Shown: positions 6,537 to 14,475 of the stretch, piece after piece
How positions within the stretch are numbered: the stretch's first letter is position 1
How the letters are laid out: each line of letters opens with the position of its first letter
Source of the DNA: Burkholderiales bacterium
GTDB lineage: Bacteria > Pseudomonadota > Gammaproteobacteria > Burkholderiales > Casimicrobiaceae
Direction: 5' to 3'
Length of the DNA stretch: 17,176 bases
NCBI GenBank assembly: GCA_031257235.1
Contig: JAIRPA010000126.1
Location: 1-17,176, forward strand
Position numbers and translations under genes: made by a program
The notes under the pieces: model-generated
What the model was told of the DNA's origin: nothing
Seen by the model: the letters and a program-made list of their open reading frames with translations, nothing else
Databases searched by the model: none

Positions 6537-6593
6537 AATCAGGAATCAGGAACGCCGTCATTGCGGCGGCATAAGCGAACTTGATCCGCAATC
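6537..6593 (+). repeat. Heptads followed by REP-like palindrome, copy 2
   Basis: AATCAGG AATCAGG AA (6537-6552) is followed by CGTCATTGCGG, 19 bases, and CCGCAATC; the 7-base arms are at 6560-6566 and 6586-6592. It matches the REP-like element at 3041-3077, also preceded by heptads. It ends about 20 bases before a TATAAA (6612-6617) that could be the adk -10, so it may overlap the adk promoter. Confidence 0.58.
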
Positions 6594-6643
6594 TTTGCCG
6601 AACCCAAAAGTTATAAAATGGCTTGTTTTTATCGGAGACACTC

Positions 6644-7291
6644 ATGAGACTTATCTTATTAGGCCCGCCCGGCGCCGGCAAAGGCACGCAAGCGGCTTTC
6701 ATCAAAGAAGCATTCGGTATTCCGCAAATATCCACCGGAGACATGTTGCGCGCCGCCGTGAAAGCGCAAACCCCGTTGGGGCTTGCCGCGCAAAAAGTCA
6801 TGCAGTCGGGCGGTTTGGTTTCGGACGACATCATCATCGGTTTGGTGCGGGAGCGCTTAACCGCGCCCGATTGTCAACAAGGCTACTTGTTTGACGGCTT
6901 TCCGCGCACCATCGCGCAGGCGGAAGCCTTAACCCTTGCCCATGTTGCACTGGATTTTGTGCTGGAATTTGCCGTGCCGGACGAAATTATTGTCGAGCGC
7001 ATTGTCGGTCGTCGTGTTCATGCGGCGTCCGGACGCACGTATCACATTCGATTCAATCCCCCCCAAAAAGAAGGCGTGGACGATGAAACGGGCGAGCCTT
7101 TGATCCAACGGGATGATGATCGGGAAGAGACCGTCAAAAAACGCTTGGCGGTTTACCACGAGCAAACCGCGCCGCTGATCGCGTATTACACCGCGCTTGC
7201 CGAGCAAAAAGGGCAACCGAAATACAAAAAAGTCGTCGGCGTGGGCACCGTTGCCGACATCAAAGAAGCCTGCTTGGCGGCATTGAGGTAG
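6644..7291 (+). CDS. adk: Adenylate kinase
   Basis: Adk interconverts ATP plus AMP with two ADP and maintains adenylate balance in the cytoplasm. The 215-residue product opens with MRLILLGPPGAGKGTQ, the P-loop with K13. STGDMLR (AMP site) and DGFPRT follow. The LID begins GRRVHAASGRTYH and lacks zinc-binding cysteines, as in other Gram-negative long-form enzymes; RDDDREETVKKRL supplies the usual LID arginines. The start at 6644 is preceded by GGAG and matches the family N terminus, so a longer frame from 6623 is not used. The stop codon TAG falls within GTAGGG, five bases before repeat unit D1. It is monocistronic, diverging from accA and converging on cysE. Confidence 0.97.
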   Translation: MRLILLGPPGAGKGTQAAFIKEAFGIPQISTGDMLRAAVKAQTPLGLAAQKVMQSGGLVSDDIIIGLVRERLTAPDCQQGYLFDGFPRTIAQAEALTLAHVALDFVLEFAVPDEIIVERIVGRRVHAASGRTYHIRFNPPQKEGVDDETGEPLIQRDDDREETVKKRLAVYHEQTAPLIAYYTALAEQKGQPKYKKVVGVGTVADIKEACLAALR

Positions 7292-7296
7292 GGTTT

Positions 7297-7425
7297 CGCC
7301 CAAAAGTAAACCCCTACTTTTGGGCGGTAGTCGTTTCCAAAAAATCGCGGGACAACCTTAGGTTGGGGCGGAACTTACTTTGCGAAGCAAAGTTAGTGGA
7401 GACCAAAACCCCGACGATTTTTTGC
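7297..7425 (+). repeat. Dual-hairpin repeat unit, copy D1, interrupted by a nested insertion
   Basis: Hairpin I (CGCCCAAAAGTA 7297-7308, AACCCC, TACTTTTGGGCG 7315-7326) and an 11-base linker precede the left arm of hairpin II (AAAAAATCG, CGGG, 7339-7351). The right arm (CCCCG, A, CGATTTTTT) resumes only at 7409-7423. Copies B and C have three or four bases where this one has 57. It starts five bases after the adk stop codon. Confidence 0.83.
7352..7408. repeat. 57-base segment nested in the hairpin II loop of unit D1
   Basis: It holds a small CAACC-TTA-GGTTG hairpin (7353-7365) and then, on the minus strand, the GGTCTCC-ACTAACTTTGC element (about 7366-7404; arms 7373-7383 and 7387-7397, 10 of 11 paired). 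That element also occurs at 1411-1449. No target-site duplication is evident. Confidence 0.75.
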
Positions 7426-7440
7426 GGGAAAGGCGCACGC

Positions 7441-7460
7441 GGGCGAGGCAAGCCTCGCCC
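7441..7460. repeat. GGGCGAGGC-AA-GCCTCGCCC perfect palindrome
   Basis: The 9-base arms are perfect. A copy with TT in the centre is at 10426-10445, and decayed copies are near 3091 and 3228. GGCGCACGC precedes it here and at 3228, so the whole joint is conserved. It sits between the facing units D1 and D2. Confidence 0.8.
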
Positions 7461-7464
7461 CTAC

Positions 7465-7535
7465 GCAAAAAAGTAACCGGCTTTGCCGGTACTTTTTTGG
7501 AAATCCCAACCGCCAAAAAGTAGTACTTTTTGGCG
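7465..7535 (-). repeat. Dual-hairpin repeat unit, copy D2 (inverted)
   Basis: On the minus strand: hairpin I (CGCCAAAAAGTA / TACTTTTTGGCG around one base, 7511-7535), an 11-base linker, and hairpin II (CAAAAAAGTA / TACTTTTTTG, core CCGGC/GCCGG, one-base bulge at 7476; 7466-7499). It begins four bases after the cysE stop codon. With D1 it forms a facing pair between convergent genes. Confidence 0.85.
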
Positions 7536-7539
7536 TCTC

Positions 7540-8334
<795 letters not shown>

Positions 8335-8393
8335 AATCATCGGTATTCTATGGCTTTTCGGAAGGGGAAGTAGGATCAAACAAAGCGGCAACC

Positions 8394-8876
8394 TTACGCG
8401 GGCTCACGGCGAAACGTGCCCGATTTGCCGCCGGATTTTTCGATTAGAGCCACGCTTTCAATGGTCATCGCGCGGTCAATCGCTTTGCACATGTCGTACA
8501 CCGTCAACAACGCGACGGCGGCGGCGGTCAAGGCTTCCATCTCCACCCCCGTCTTGCCGTCCGTTTCCGCCGTGACGGTGACCGACACGGAGGCAGGACT
8601 GTCGCAAAACGAAAAATTCACCGAAACATGCGTTAATGCCAGCGGGTGACACAAAGGAATCAAGCGGGCGGTTTGTTTGGCGGCCATGATGGCGGCAATA
8701 CGCGCCACGCCCAACACGTCGCCCTTTTTCGCGCTCCCCTGTCGGATCACGGCAAGCGTGGCGGGTTGCATCACGATGCGTCCGCCGGCGCGCGCCACAC
8801 GATGCGTCACCGATTTTTCCGCCACATCCACCATGTGCGCTTCGCCCGCTTTGTTGAAGTGTGTCAGCGATTCCAT
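8394..8876 (-). CDS. moaC: Cyclic pyranopterin monophosphate synthase MoaC
   Basis: MoaC converts the MoaA product into cyclic pyranopterin monophosphate, the first stable intermediate of molybdenum cofactor. The 160-residue product matches E. coli MoaC in length and numbering: MVDVAEKSVTHRVARA near the start, K51, the IPLCHPL motif with H77, and YDMCKAIDR with D128, all reported active-site positions. The tail KSGGKSGTFRR is typical. AAAGGAAA lies just upstream of the ATG, supporting the start. No other moa gene is nearby, so it stands apart from the rest of the pathway; cysE follows on the same strand. Confidence 0.96.
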   Translation of the reverse strand: MESLTHFNKAGEAHMVDVAEKSVTHRVARAGGRIVMQPATLAVIRQGSAKKGDVLGVARIAAIMAAKQTARLIPLCHPLALTHVSVNFSFCDSPASVSVTVTAETDGKTGVEMEALTAAAVALLTVYDMCKAIDRAMTIESVALIEKSGGKSGTFRREPA

Positions 8877-8946
8877 TATTGATTTCCTTTGCTTTATTTT
8901 TTAAGGCTAAGCCAAACGGGGAGATACTACCCTTTAGGAAGACCCG

Positions 8947-8976
8947 TTCGCAAGGGATTTTGAAAAAAAGTATGAT
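8947..8976 (+). promoter_or_regulatory. Possible promoter of the O-acetylhomoserine sulfhydrylase-type gene
   Basis: TTCGCA (8947-8952) and TATGAT (8971-8976) match sigma-70 hexamers at four and five of six bases with an 18-base spacer. The -10 is embedded in a small palindrome, AGTAT-G-ATACT (8969-8979), which could bind a regulator. A further weak stem pairs CGGCA and TGCCG (8989-8993, 9009-9013) in the leader. No SAM riboswitch is recognisable. Confidence 0.33.
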
Positions 8977-9033
8977 ACTGTTCGCTTCCGGCAGAAAGTC
9001 TCTTTTTTTGCCGTCGTCACCTAAGGGACAACC

Positions 9034-10311
9034 ATGAAAATTGAAACATTAGCCATTCACGCGGGCTACACGCCCGATCCTGCCACGCATTCTGTTGCCG
9101 TGCCTATTTATCAAACCGTCTCTTACGCGTTTGACAATGCGCAGCACGGCGCGGATTTGTTCGACCTAAAAGTTCCCGGCAATATTTACACGCGGATCAT
9201 GAACCCGACCAACGATGTCTTGGAAAAGCGTGTCGCGGCACTGGAAGGCGGGGTGGGCGCGTTGGCGTTGTCGTCCGGCATGGCGGCGATCACGGCGGCG
9301 ATTCAAACCCTTGCGGGGCAGGGCGACAACATTGTCTCGGCGGCAACGCTGTACGGCGGCACGTACAACTTGTTCGCGCATTCGTTCCCGACGATGGGGA
9401 TCAACGTGAAATTCGCGGATTCGTCAAAGCCTGAAACGTTTCGCGCGTTGATCGACGAACACACAAAGGCTCTTTACGCGGAAAGCGTGGGCAACCCGTT
9501 GGGCAACATCACGGACATTGAAAAGCTCGCGGAAATCGCGCATGAACACGGACTTCCTTTGATCATCGACAACACGGTGCCGACTCCGTTTTTCTTGCGA
9601 CCGCACGAATGGGGCGCGGATATTGTGGTGCATTCGCTCACCAAAGGCATGGGCGGACATGGCACGAGTTTGGGCGGCATGATTGTCGATAGCGGCAAAT
9701 TTGATTGGAAAAAGCACGCCGCGCGTTTTTCAAAAATGAGCGAACCTGACCGCGCCTATCATGGCGTAATTTATACGGAAGCCTTTGGGGCGGCGGCGTA
9801 TATCGGGCGTGCGCGGGTGGTGCCGTTGCGCAACATGGGCGCGGCGCTTTCGCCTTTTAACGCTTTTTTGATTTTGCAGGGAATCGAAACGATGTCGCTG
9901 CGTCAGGAGCGCATCAGTGAAAACACGAAAAAAATTGTGGCGTTTTTAAAAGGGCATCGACAAGTTTCGTGGGTGAAAAGCGCGGTATTGCCCGATCATC
10001 CCGACCACGCGCTTTTGCAAAAATACATGAACGGACATCCGCCGGGAATTTTATCGTTTGGCGTGAAACCCAAAGCGGGCAAGAACGCAAGGGAATCCGG
10101 CGCGGCATTTTTGGATGCTTTGAAACTCTTCACGCGCTTGGTGAATATCGGCGACGCCAAATCGCTGGCCACACATCCGGCGTCCACCACGCACCGACAA
10201 TTAAACGCCGAAGAATTGTATAGTGCCGGCGTGTCTGAAGACATGGTGCGGCTTTCCGTCGGGATTGAACATATCGACGACTTAATCGACGATTTGGCGC
10301 AGGCGTTGTAG
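9034..10311 (+). CDS. metY: O-acetylhomoserine aminocarboxypropyltransferase (PLP-dependent sulfhydrylase)
   Basis: The 425-residue product is a Cys/Met-metabolism PLP enzyme of the O-acetylhomoserine sulfhydrylase type, which makes homocysteine from O-acetylhomoserine and sulfide. It starts IETLAIHAGYTPDPATHSVAVPIYQT, as in that family. YTRIMNPTNDVLEKR supplies PLP-phosphate contacts, SSGMAAI follows, IIDNTVPTPFFLRP holds the PLP-ring aspartate, and HSLTKGMGGHG contains the Schiff-base lysine K204. The terminal VRLSVGIEHIDDLIDDL block is standard. Length exceeds MetB/MetC (about 390) and fits MetY. O-succinylhomoserine use (MetZ) cannot be excluded from sequence alone. It diverges from moaC across 157 bases and lies near cysE, consistent with sulfur assimilation. 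The TAG stop codon is followed nine bases later by repeat unit E. Confidence 0.92.
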   Translation: MKIETLAIHAGYTPDPATHSVAVPIYQTVSYAFDNAQHGADLFDLKVPGNIYTRIMNPTNDVLEKRVAALEGGVGALALSSGMAAITAAIQTLAGQGDNIVSAATLYGGTYNLFAHSFPTMGINVKFADSSKPETFRALIDEHTKALYAESVGNPLGNITDIEKLAEIAHEHGLPLIIDNTVPTPFFLRPHEWGADIVVHSLTKGMGGHGTSLGGMIVDSGKFDWKKHAARFSKMSEPDRAYHGVIYTEAFGAAAYIGRARVVPLRNMGAALSPFNAFLILQGIETMSLRQERISENTKKIVAFLKGHRQVSWVKSAVLPDHPDHALLQKYMNGHPPGILSFGVKPKAGKNARESGAAFLDALKLFTRLVNIGDAKSLATHPASTTHRQLNAEELYSAGVSEDMVRLSVGIEHIDDLIDDLAQAL

Positions 10312-10320
10312 GTTCGGGTT

Positions 10321-10391
10321 CGGCAAAAAGTATTACTTTTTGCCGGTTGAAGTCACCAAAAAAGTACCGGCAAAGCCGGATACTTTTTTGC
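10321..10391 (+). repeat. Dual-hairpin repeat unit, copy E
   Basis: Hairpin I is CGGCAAAAAGTA / TACTTTTTGCCG around one base (10321-10345). After an 11-base linker, hairpin II (10357-10390) is CAAAAAAGTA, CCGGC, AAA, GCCGG, bulged A at 10380, TACTTTTTTG. Apart from the bulged base, hairpin II is the reverse complement of that in D2. It begins nine bases after the metY stop codon. Confidence 0.86.
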
Positions 10392-10399
10392 GGTTCGGG

Positions 10400-10445
10400 G
10401 ATCAGAGGTCAGGGATCAGTCGTAGGGGCGAGGCTTGCCTCGCCC
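10400..10445 (+). repeat. Three heptads followed by GGGCGAGGC palindrome
   Basis: GATCAGA GGTCAGG GATCAGT (10400-10420) runs straight into CGTAGG and the palindrome GGGCGAGGC-TT-GCCTCGCCC (10426-10445). This is the reverse of the palindrome-CCTAC-heptad order seen at 3091-3130 and 3228-3271. Confidence 0.72.
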
Positions 10446-10453
10446 GACTTCAT

Positions 10454-10569
10454 ACCGGCAAACCCGAACTGCCCAAAACTCAAACCGCCAAAAAGAAGGT
10501 TTCCACTTTTTGGCGTTCTTTGTAGGGGTTTACTTTTGGGCATAGGGTGTAGGTTTTTTCTTTTTGCCG
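10454..10569 (-). repeat. Inverted copy of block 6390-6462 carrying a 43-base insertion
   Basis: Without 10479-10521 the block is 73 bases and matches the reverse complement of 6390-6462 at 68 positions. It includes a hairpin I whose right arm is separated from its left arm by the insertion. Confidence 0.85.
10479..10521. repeat. 43-base hairpin insertion with an empty site at 6390-6462
   Basis: The insertion holds the stem CGCCAAAAAG (10486-10495) / CTTTTTGGCG (10506-10515) around a 10-base loop, with about six bases on each side. It separates GCCCAAAA from GTAGG, which are adjacent in the 6390-6462 copy. No clear target duplication is visible. Its arms resemble hairpin I of unit D2. Confidence 0.8.
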
Positions 10570-10673
10570 AACCCGCGAGTATAGGGGTTTACTTTTTGCC
10601 GAACCTTCCCCCCTTGCATTACGACGGATTAGTTCGTAACATCGCACGCTTACAGTCGTCTGATTGACTCATT
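10570..10673. other. Leader region of topB with a half hairpin
   Basis: TAGGGGTTTACTTTTTGCCG (10582-10601) is the right half of a hairpin I, without its partner arm. The remaining 70 bases up to the topB start show no convincing promoter or ribosome binding site. Confidence 0.45.
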
Positions 10674-13577
10674 ATGAAAAGTTTAATTATTGCTGAAAAG
10701 CCATCGGTTGCCGTTGACATCTCGCGCGCGTTGGGCGGGTTTAAACGACAAGGGGATTATTTCGAGAGCGACGACTACGTCTTGTCCTCCGCGGTCGGGC
10801 ATTTGATCGAGATCGGAATGCCGGAAGAAGAAGAGGTCAAACGCGGCAAGTGGACATTTGCGCATCTTCCCGCCATTCCTACGGAATTTGCGTTAAAACC
10901 CATCGAAAAAACGTCAGAACGCTTGAATCTGCTTTTAAAGCTGATGAAAAGAAAAGACGTGACCGCGCTGATCAACGCCTGTGACGCGGGAAGAGAAGGC
11001 GAGTTAATTTTCCGCTACATCACGCGCTTTGCCGGCACCAAAAAGCCGATCAAGCGGCTGTGGTTGCAGTCGATGACCGCAACGGCGATCAAAGAAGGTT
11101 TTGCCGCCTTGCGCACCGACGAAGAGATGCTTTCTTTAGAGGCGGCGGCAACGTGTCGCTCGGAATCGGATTGGTTGATCGGCATCAACGGCACCCGCGC
11201 GATGACGGCATTTAACTCGAAGTCCGGCGGATTTCAGTTGACCACCGTCGGGCGCGTACAAACGCCGACCTTGGCGATTTTGGTGGATCGTGAGAAAAAA
11301 ATCCGCGCGTTCGTGCCCAAAAAATATTGGGAGTTGATCGGCACCTTTGAGGTTGCCGCCGGGGCTTACACGGGGCGTTGGTTTGACGAATCCTTTAAAA
11401 AGAACGAAAACGATCCGGACGCCCGTGCCGAGCGTTTGTTTTCCGAATCGAAGGCAAAAGAAATCGCCGCGCGTTGTTTGGGTAAGCCGGCGACGGTCAC
11501 GGAAGAATCCAAGTCTTCCACGCAAAGCCCGCCGCTTTTGTATGATCTGACCACCTTACAGCGCGAGGCCAACACGCGCTTTGGGTTTTCGGCGCGCACC
11601 ACGCTTTCGTTGGCGCAGGCTTTGTACGAAAAGCACAAAGTGTTGACCTACCCGCGTACCGATGCGCGCGCTCTGCCGGAAGATTACATTCCCACCGTCA
11701 AGCAAACCTTGAAAATGTTGTCGGGCATGGACGCTTACGGCGAGTTTGCGGACACCATCACCCAAGAAAAACGGGTGGTTCCGAACAAAAGAATTTTCGA
11801 TAACAGCAAAATCTCCGATCACTTTGCGATCATCCCGACCTTACTTCCGCCCAAAAAATTAAGCGAGATCGAGGCAAAACTCTACGATATGGTCGTGCGT
11901 CGCTTTTTGGCGGTGTTTTATCCGCCGGCGGAATTTTTATTGACGACGCGCATCTCAAAAGTCGGCAAAGATGCCTTTAAAACCGAAGGGAAGATTTTGG
12001 TCAATCCCGGGTATTTGGCGGTTTATGGCAAAGCCGCGCACGATGACGACGATACTCTGGTGGCCGTCAAAAAAGATGAAAAAGCCAAAGTGGAACACGT
12101 GGCGGTGAACGAGCTTTCCACGCGCCCGCCGGCAAGATTCACGGAGGCAACCCTGCTTTCTGCCATGGAAGGCGCGGGCAAAACCATTGAGGACGAGGAA
12201 TTGCGCGAAGCGATGTTGGAAAAAGGATTGGGCACGCCTGCCACGCGCGCGCAAATCATCGAAGGGCTTTTGTTGGAGCGTTATGTATTCCGCGAAGGCA
12301 AAGAATTGACGCCGACCGCCAAAGCCTTTTCTTTGATGACGCTTCTGCACGGCTTGGGCGTTCCCGAGCTTTTTTCGCCGGAGATGACTGCCGAGTGGGA
12401 ATTTAAACTCGGTGAGATCGAGCGCGGCAGGAGCAACCGCAATCAGTTCATGAAAGAAATCGTCAAGATGACGAAACACATTGTGTCGCAGGCCAAAAAT
12501 TACGAAAGCGACACCATCCCCGGCGATTTTTCCGTGTTGCATGAACCCTGCCCGAAATGCGGCGGCGAGGTTCACGAACAATATAAAAAATTCCAGTGCG
12601 TCAATCCGAAATGCGAGTTTGGTTTTTGGAAGATCATGGGCGGGCGTCAGATCGAGCCGATTGAAGCGGACATTTTGCTCAAAACCAGAGAGATCGGGCC
12701 TTTGGACGGGTTTAGAAGTCGTTTGGGCAGACCTTTTTCCGCGCGCATTATTTTGTCGGATGAGTACGAAGTGAAGTTTGATTTTGAGTCTGACGCGGCA
12801 GCCTCCGGCGAGCCGGTGGATTTAACCGGCTTGACGCCTTTGGGCAAATGTCCCAAATGTTCCGGCAAGGTTTATGAACAATCCGGCGCGTATGTGTGCG
12901 AACAAGCGCTGGGCGCGGAAAAGGGGTGTGATTTCCGTGTCGGCAAAACTATTTTGCAATGTGAGATTACGGTCGAACAAATGCAAAAACTTTTAAACGG
13001 AGAAAAAACCGACCTTTTAAAATTTGTGTCGGCGCGTACCCGTCGTCCCTTCTCTGCGTTTTTGACCCTGCAAGCCGGCGGCAAATTAGGGTTTGAGTTT
13101 GAAGAGCGAAGTGCGGCAGCTCCCCGCGCACGTGGGGAAAAGCCCACGCCTTTGCGGGTCTTGGGCAAGCATCCCGACGGCGAGGAAATCGGCGTGTATC
13201 TTGGACGTTACGGACACTATCTCAAACACGGCAACACCAATGCCGGCTTGTCTGCCGCGTATGATCCGAAAACCATCACGCTTGAAGACGCCTTAAAAGT
13301 GATTGCGGAAAAAGAAAGTGCCGCAGGGGATTCCACCGCCAAAGCCGTGACAAAGAAAGCCACTGCCAAGGTTGCCGCCTGGCGTGCAGTGTCTGCCGAA
13401 GAAAAACCGGCGGCGAAAAAAGCGGTCAAAAAGGCGGCAAAAAAAACGTCGGCGAAAAAAACACCCGCCGAAGCGTTTGAGGAGGAGGATGAGCCCATAA
13501 AGCCGGTCAGAAAAACGGTGAAAAAAGCGGCAAAGAAAGTGGCGGCAAAAAAGGTGGCGAAGAAATCCGCCCGTTGA
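10674..13577 (+). CDS. topB: DNA topoisomerase III with extended C-terminal domains and a Lys/Ala-rich tail
   Basis: This type IA topoisomerase relaxes or decatenates DNA through a 5'-phosphotyrosine intermediate. MKSLIIAEKPSVA opens the TOPRIM domain; its acidic motif DAGREGE spans 104-110. GRVQTPTL follows, and the catalytic tyrosine is Y326 in LTYPRTDAR. GLGTPATRAQIIEGL completes the core. After about residue 620 two Cys4 zinc-ribbon modules appear (C626, C629, C642, C647; and C726, C729, C742, C752), each followed by a topoisomerase C-terminal repeat (RPFSARI..., RPFSAFL...). A third repeat, LGKHPDGEEIGVYLGRYGHYLKHG, has no cysteines. Residues from about 883 to 967 form a KKAAKK-type basic tail interrupted by an acidic patch (EEEDE). 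At 967 residues it exceeds E. coli TopB (653). No good ribosome binding site precedes the ATG. rapZ follows after 25 bases. Confidence 0.93.
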   Translation: MKSLIIAEKPSVAVDISRALGGFKRQGDYFESDDYVLSSAVGHLIEIGMPEEEEVKRGKWTFAHLPAIPTEFALKPIEKTSERLNLLLKLMKRKDVTALINACDAGREGELIFRYITRFAGTKKPIKRLWLQSMTATAIKEGFAALRTDEEMLSLEAAATCRSESDWLIGINGTRAMTAFNSKSGGFQLTTVGRVQTPTLAILVDREKKIRAFVPKKYWELIGTFEVAAGAYTGRWFDESFKKNENDPDARAERLFSESKAKEIAARCLGKPATVTEESKSSTQSPPLLYDLTTLQREANTRFGFSARTTLSLAQALYEKHKVLTYPRTDARALPEDYIPTVKQTLKMLSGMDAYGEFADTITQEKRVVPNKRIFDNSKISDHFAIIPTLLPPKKLSEIEAKLYDMVVRRFLAVFYPPAEFLLTTRISKVGKDAFKTEGKILVNPGYLAVYGKAAHDDDDTLVAVKKDEKAKVEHVAVNELSTRPPARFTEATLLSAMEGAGKTIEDEELREAMLEKGLGTPATRAQIIEGLLLERYVFREGKELTPTAKAFSLMTLLHGLGVPELFSPEMTAEWEFKLGEIERGRSNRNQFMKEIVKMTKHIVSQAKNYESDTIPGDFSVLHEPCPKCGGEVHEQYKKFQCVNPKCEFGFWKIMGGRQIEPIEADILLKTREIGPLDGFRSRLGRPFSARIILSDEYEVKFDFESDAAASGEPVDLTGLTPLGKCPKCSGKVYEQSGAYVCEQALGAEKGCDFRVGKTILQCEITVEQMQKLLNGEKTDLLKFVSARTRRPFSAFLTLQAGGKLGFEFEERSAAAPRARGEKPTPLRVLGKHPDGEEIGVYLGRYGHYLKHGNTNAGLSAAYDPKTITLEDALKVIAEKESAAGDSTAKAVTKKATAKVAAWRAVSAEEKPAAKKAVKKAAKKTSAKKTPAEAFEEEDEPIKPVRKTVKKAAKKVAAKKVAKKSAR

Positions 13578-13602
13578 AACTCATGCGATCGCAGACCCCA
13601 AG

Positions 13603-14466
13603 ATGAAAGATATTTTTCTGATTGTCGGATTATCCGGTTCCGGAAAAAGCGTTGCGTTGTCGGCGCTGGAGGATGCCGGCTTTTGCGCGATCAGTAACTT
13701 GCCGTTATCGCTTCTGGCGTCCACGGCGGAAGTCTTACAAAAAACCGATGAACGTCCCGTGGCGATCACGTTGAGCATTTCGCGCAATACGGATTTATCC
13801 GCGTTTGCCGCCATCAATGGGGCGTTGGCGCGTTCCGGTTGGAACACGCATTTGATCTTTTTGGAAGCGCATACCGACACGTTGGTACAACGTTTTTCGG
13901 AAACGCGGCGGCGTCATCCGTTTTCCGAGACCAATGCCACGTTGCCTGAAGCCATCGAAGCCGAGCGCGCGTTATTGTCTCCGGCGCGGAATAACGCATT
14001 GGTGTTGGACACCAGCGGTTTTCGTTCGTCGGCGTTGCGCGCGTGGATCAAACAATTTGTCGGAGTGTCCGCGTCGCGGATATTAGTCTTGTTTGAGTCT
14101 TTCGGGTTCAAACACGGCGTGCCGTTGGATGCCGATTTGGTTTTTGACGTGCGTTGCCTGCCCAATCCTTATTACGAAGAAGGTTTGGCGCGGTTGACGG
14201 GCTTGGATCAGCCCGTGATCGATTTTTTGTCGTCTCATCAGTCGGTAGCGGAGATGTACGACGATATTTATCAATTTGTGTCGAAATGGCTACCTAAATA
14301 TATTTACGATAATCGTAATTATTTAACCATCGCCATCGGTTGCACCGGCGGGCAACATCGCTCGGTTTATTTGGTCGAGCGTTTGGGCGCGTTGTTTCAA
14401 AAAGACTATCAGGTGATTGTGCGTCACCGGGAATTATCGCGTGAGGCGATCAACTCACACTTATAA
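13603..14466 (+). CDS. rapZ: RNase adapter / nucleotide-binding protein RapZ
   Basis: The 287-residue product is a RapZ (YvcJ/YhbJ) family P-loop protein. The N-terminal half carries the Walker A loop GLSGSGKS (9-16), EDAGFCAISNLP and FLEAHTDTLVQRFSETRRRHP. The C-terminal half carries FGFKHGVPLDADLVFDVRCLPNP and the signature GCTGGQHRSVYLVERL, with C247 and H252 at the same numbers as I recall for E. coli. In enterobacteria RapZ directs RNase E to the small RNA GlmZ and senses glucosamine-6-phosphate; that circuit is not known to exist here. The C terminus (HRELSREAINSHL) lacks the KRK-type basic cluster used for RNA binding in E. coli. It is 25 bases after topB and nine before dcd, so it probably shares a transcript. 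Confidence 0.94.
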   Translation: MKDIFLIVGLSGSGKSVALSALEDAGFCAISNLPLSLLASTAEVLQKTDERPVAITLSISRNTDLSAFAAINGALARSGWNTHLIFLEAHTDTLVQRFSETRRRHPFSETNATLPEAIEAERALLSPARNNALVLDTSGFRSSALRAWIKQFVGVSASRILVLFESFGFKHGVPLDADLVFDVRCLPNPYYEEGLARLTGLDQPVIDFLSSHQSVAEMYDDIYQFVSKWLPKYIYDNRNYLTIAIGCTGGQHRSVYLVERLGALFQKDYQVIVRHRELSREAINSHL

Positions 14467-14475
14467 GGAGGGCTC

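Noticed and set aside
6295..6837. 180-codon minus-strand frame across the accA/adk gap
   Set aside because: It runs through repeat DNA and antisense to adk, overlaps the accA start, and its translation has no recognisable family features.
8980..9033. SAM riboswitch upstream of metY
   Set aside because: Only one weak stem is present; none of the conserved SAM-aptamer elements can be seen.
10983..11003. Loss of an acidic residue in the TopB TOPRIM motif (DAGREGE instead of DxDxE)
   Set aside because: From memory DAGREGE is a normal variant in many TopB proteins, so it is not evidence of an inactive enzyme.
11955..12581. 208-codon minus-strand frame inside topB
   Set aside because: It is the complement of clear topoisomerase coding sequence and encodes a low-complexity Phe/Arg-rich product.
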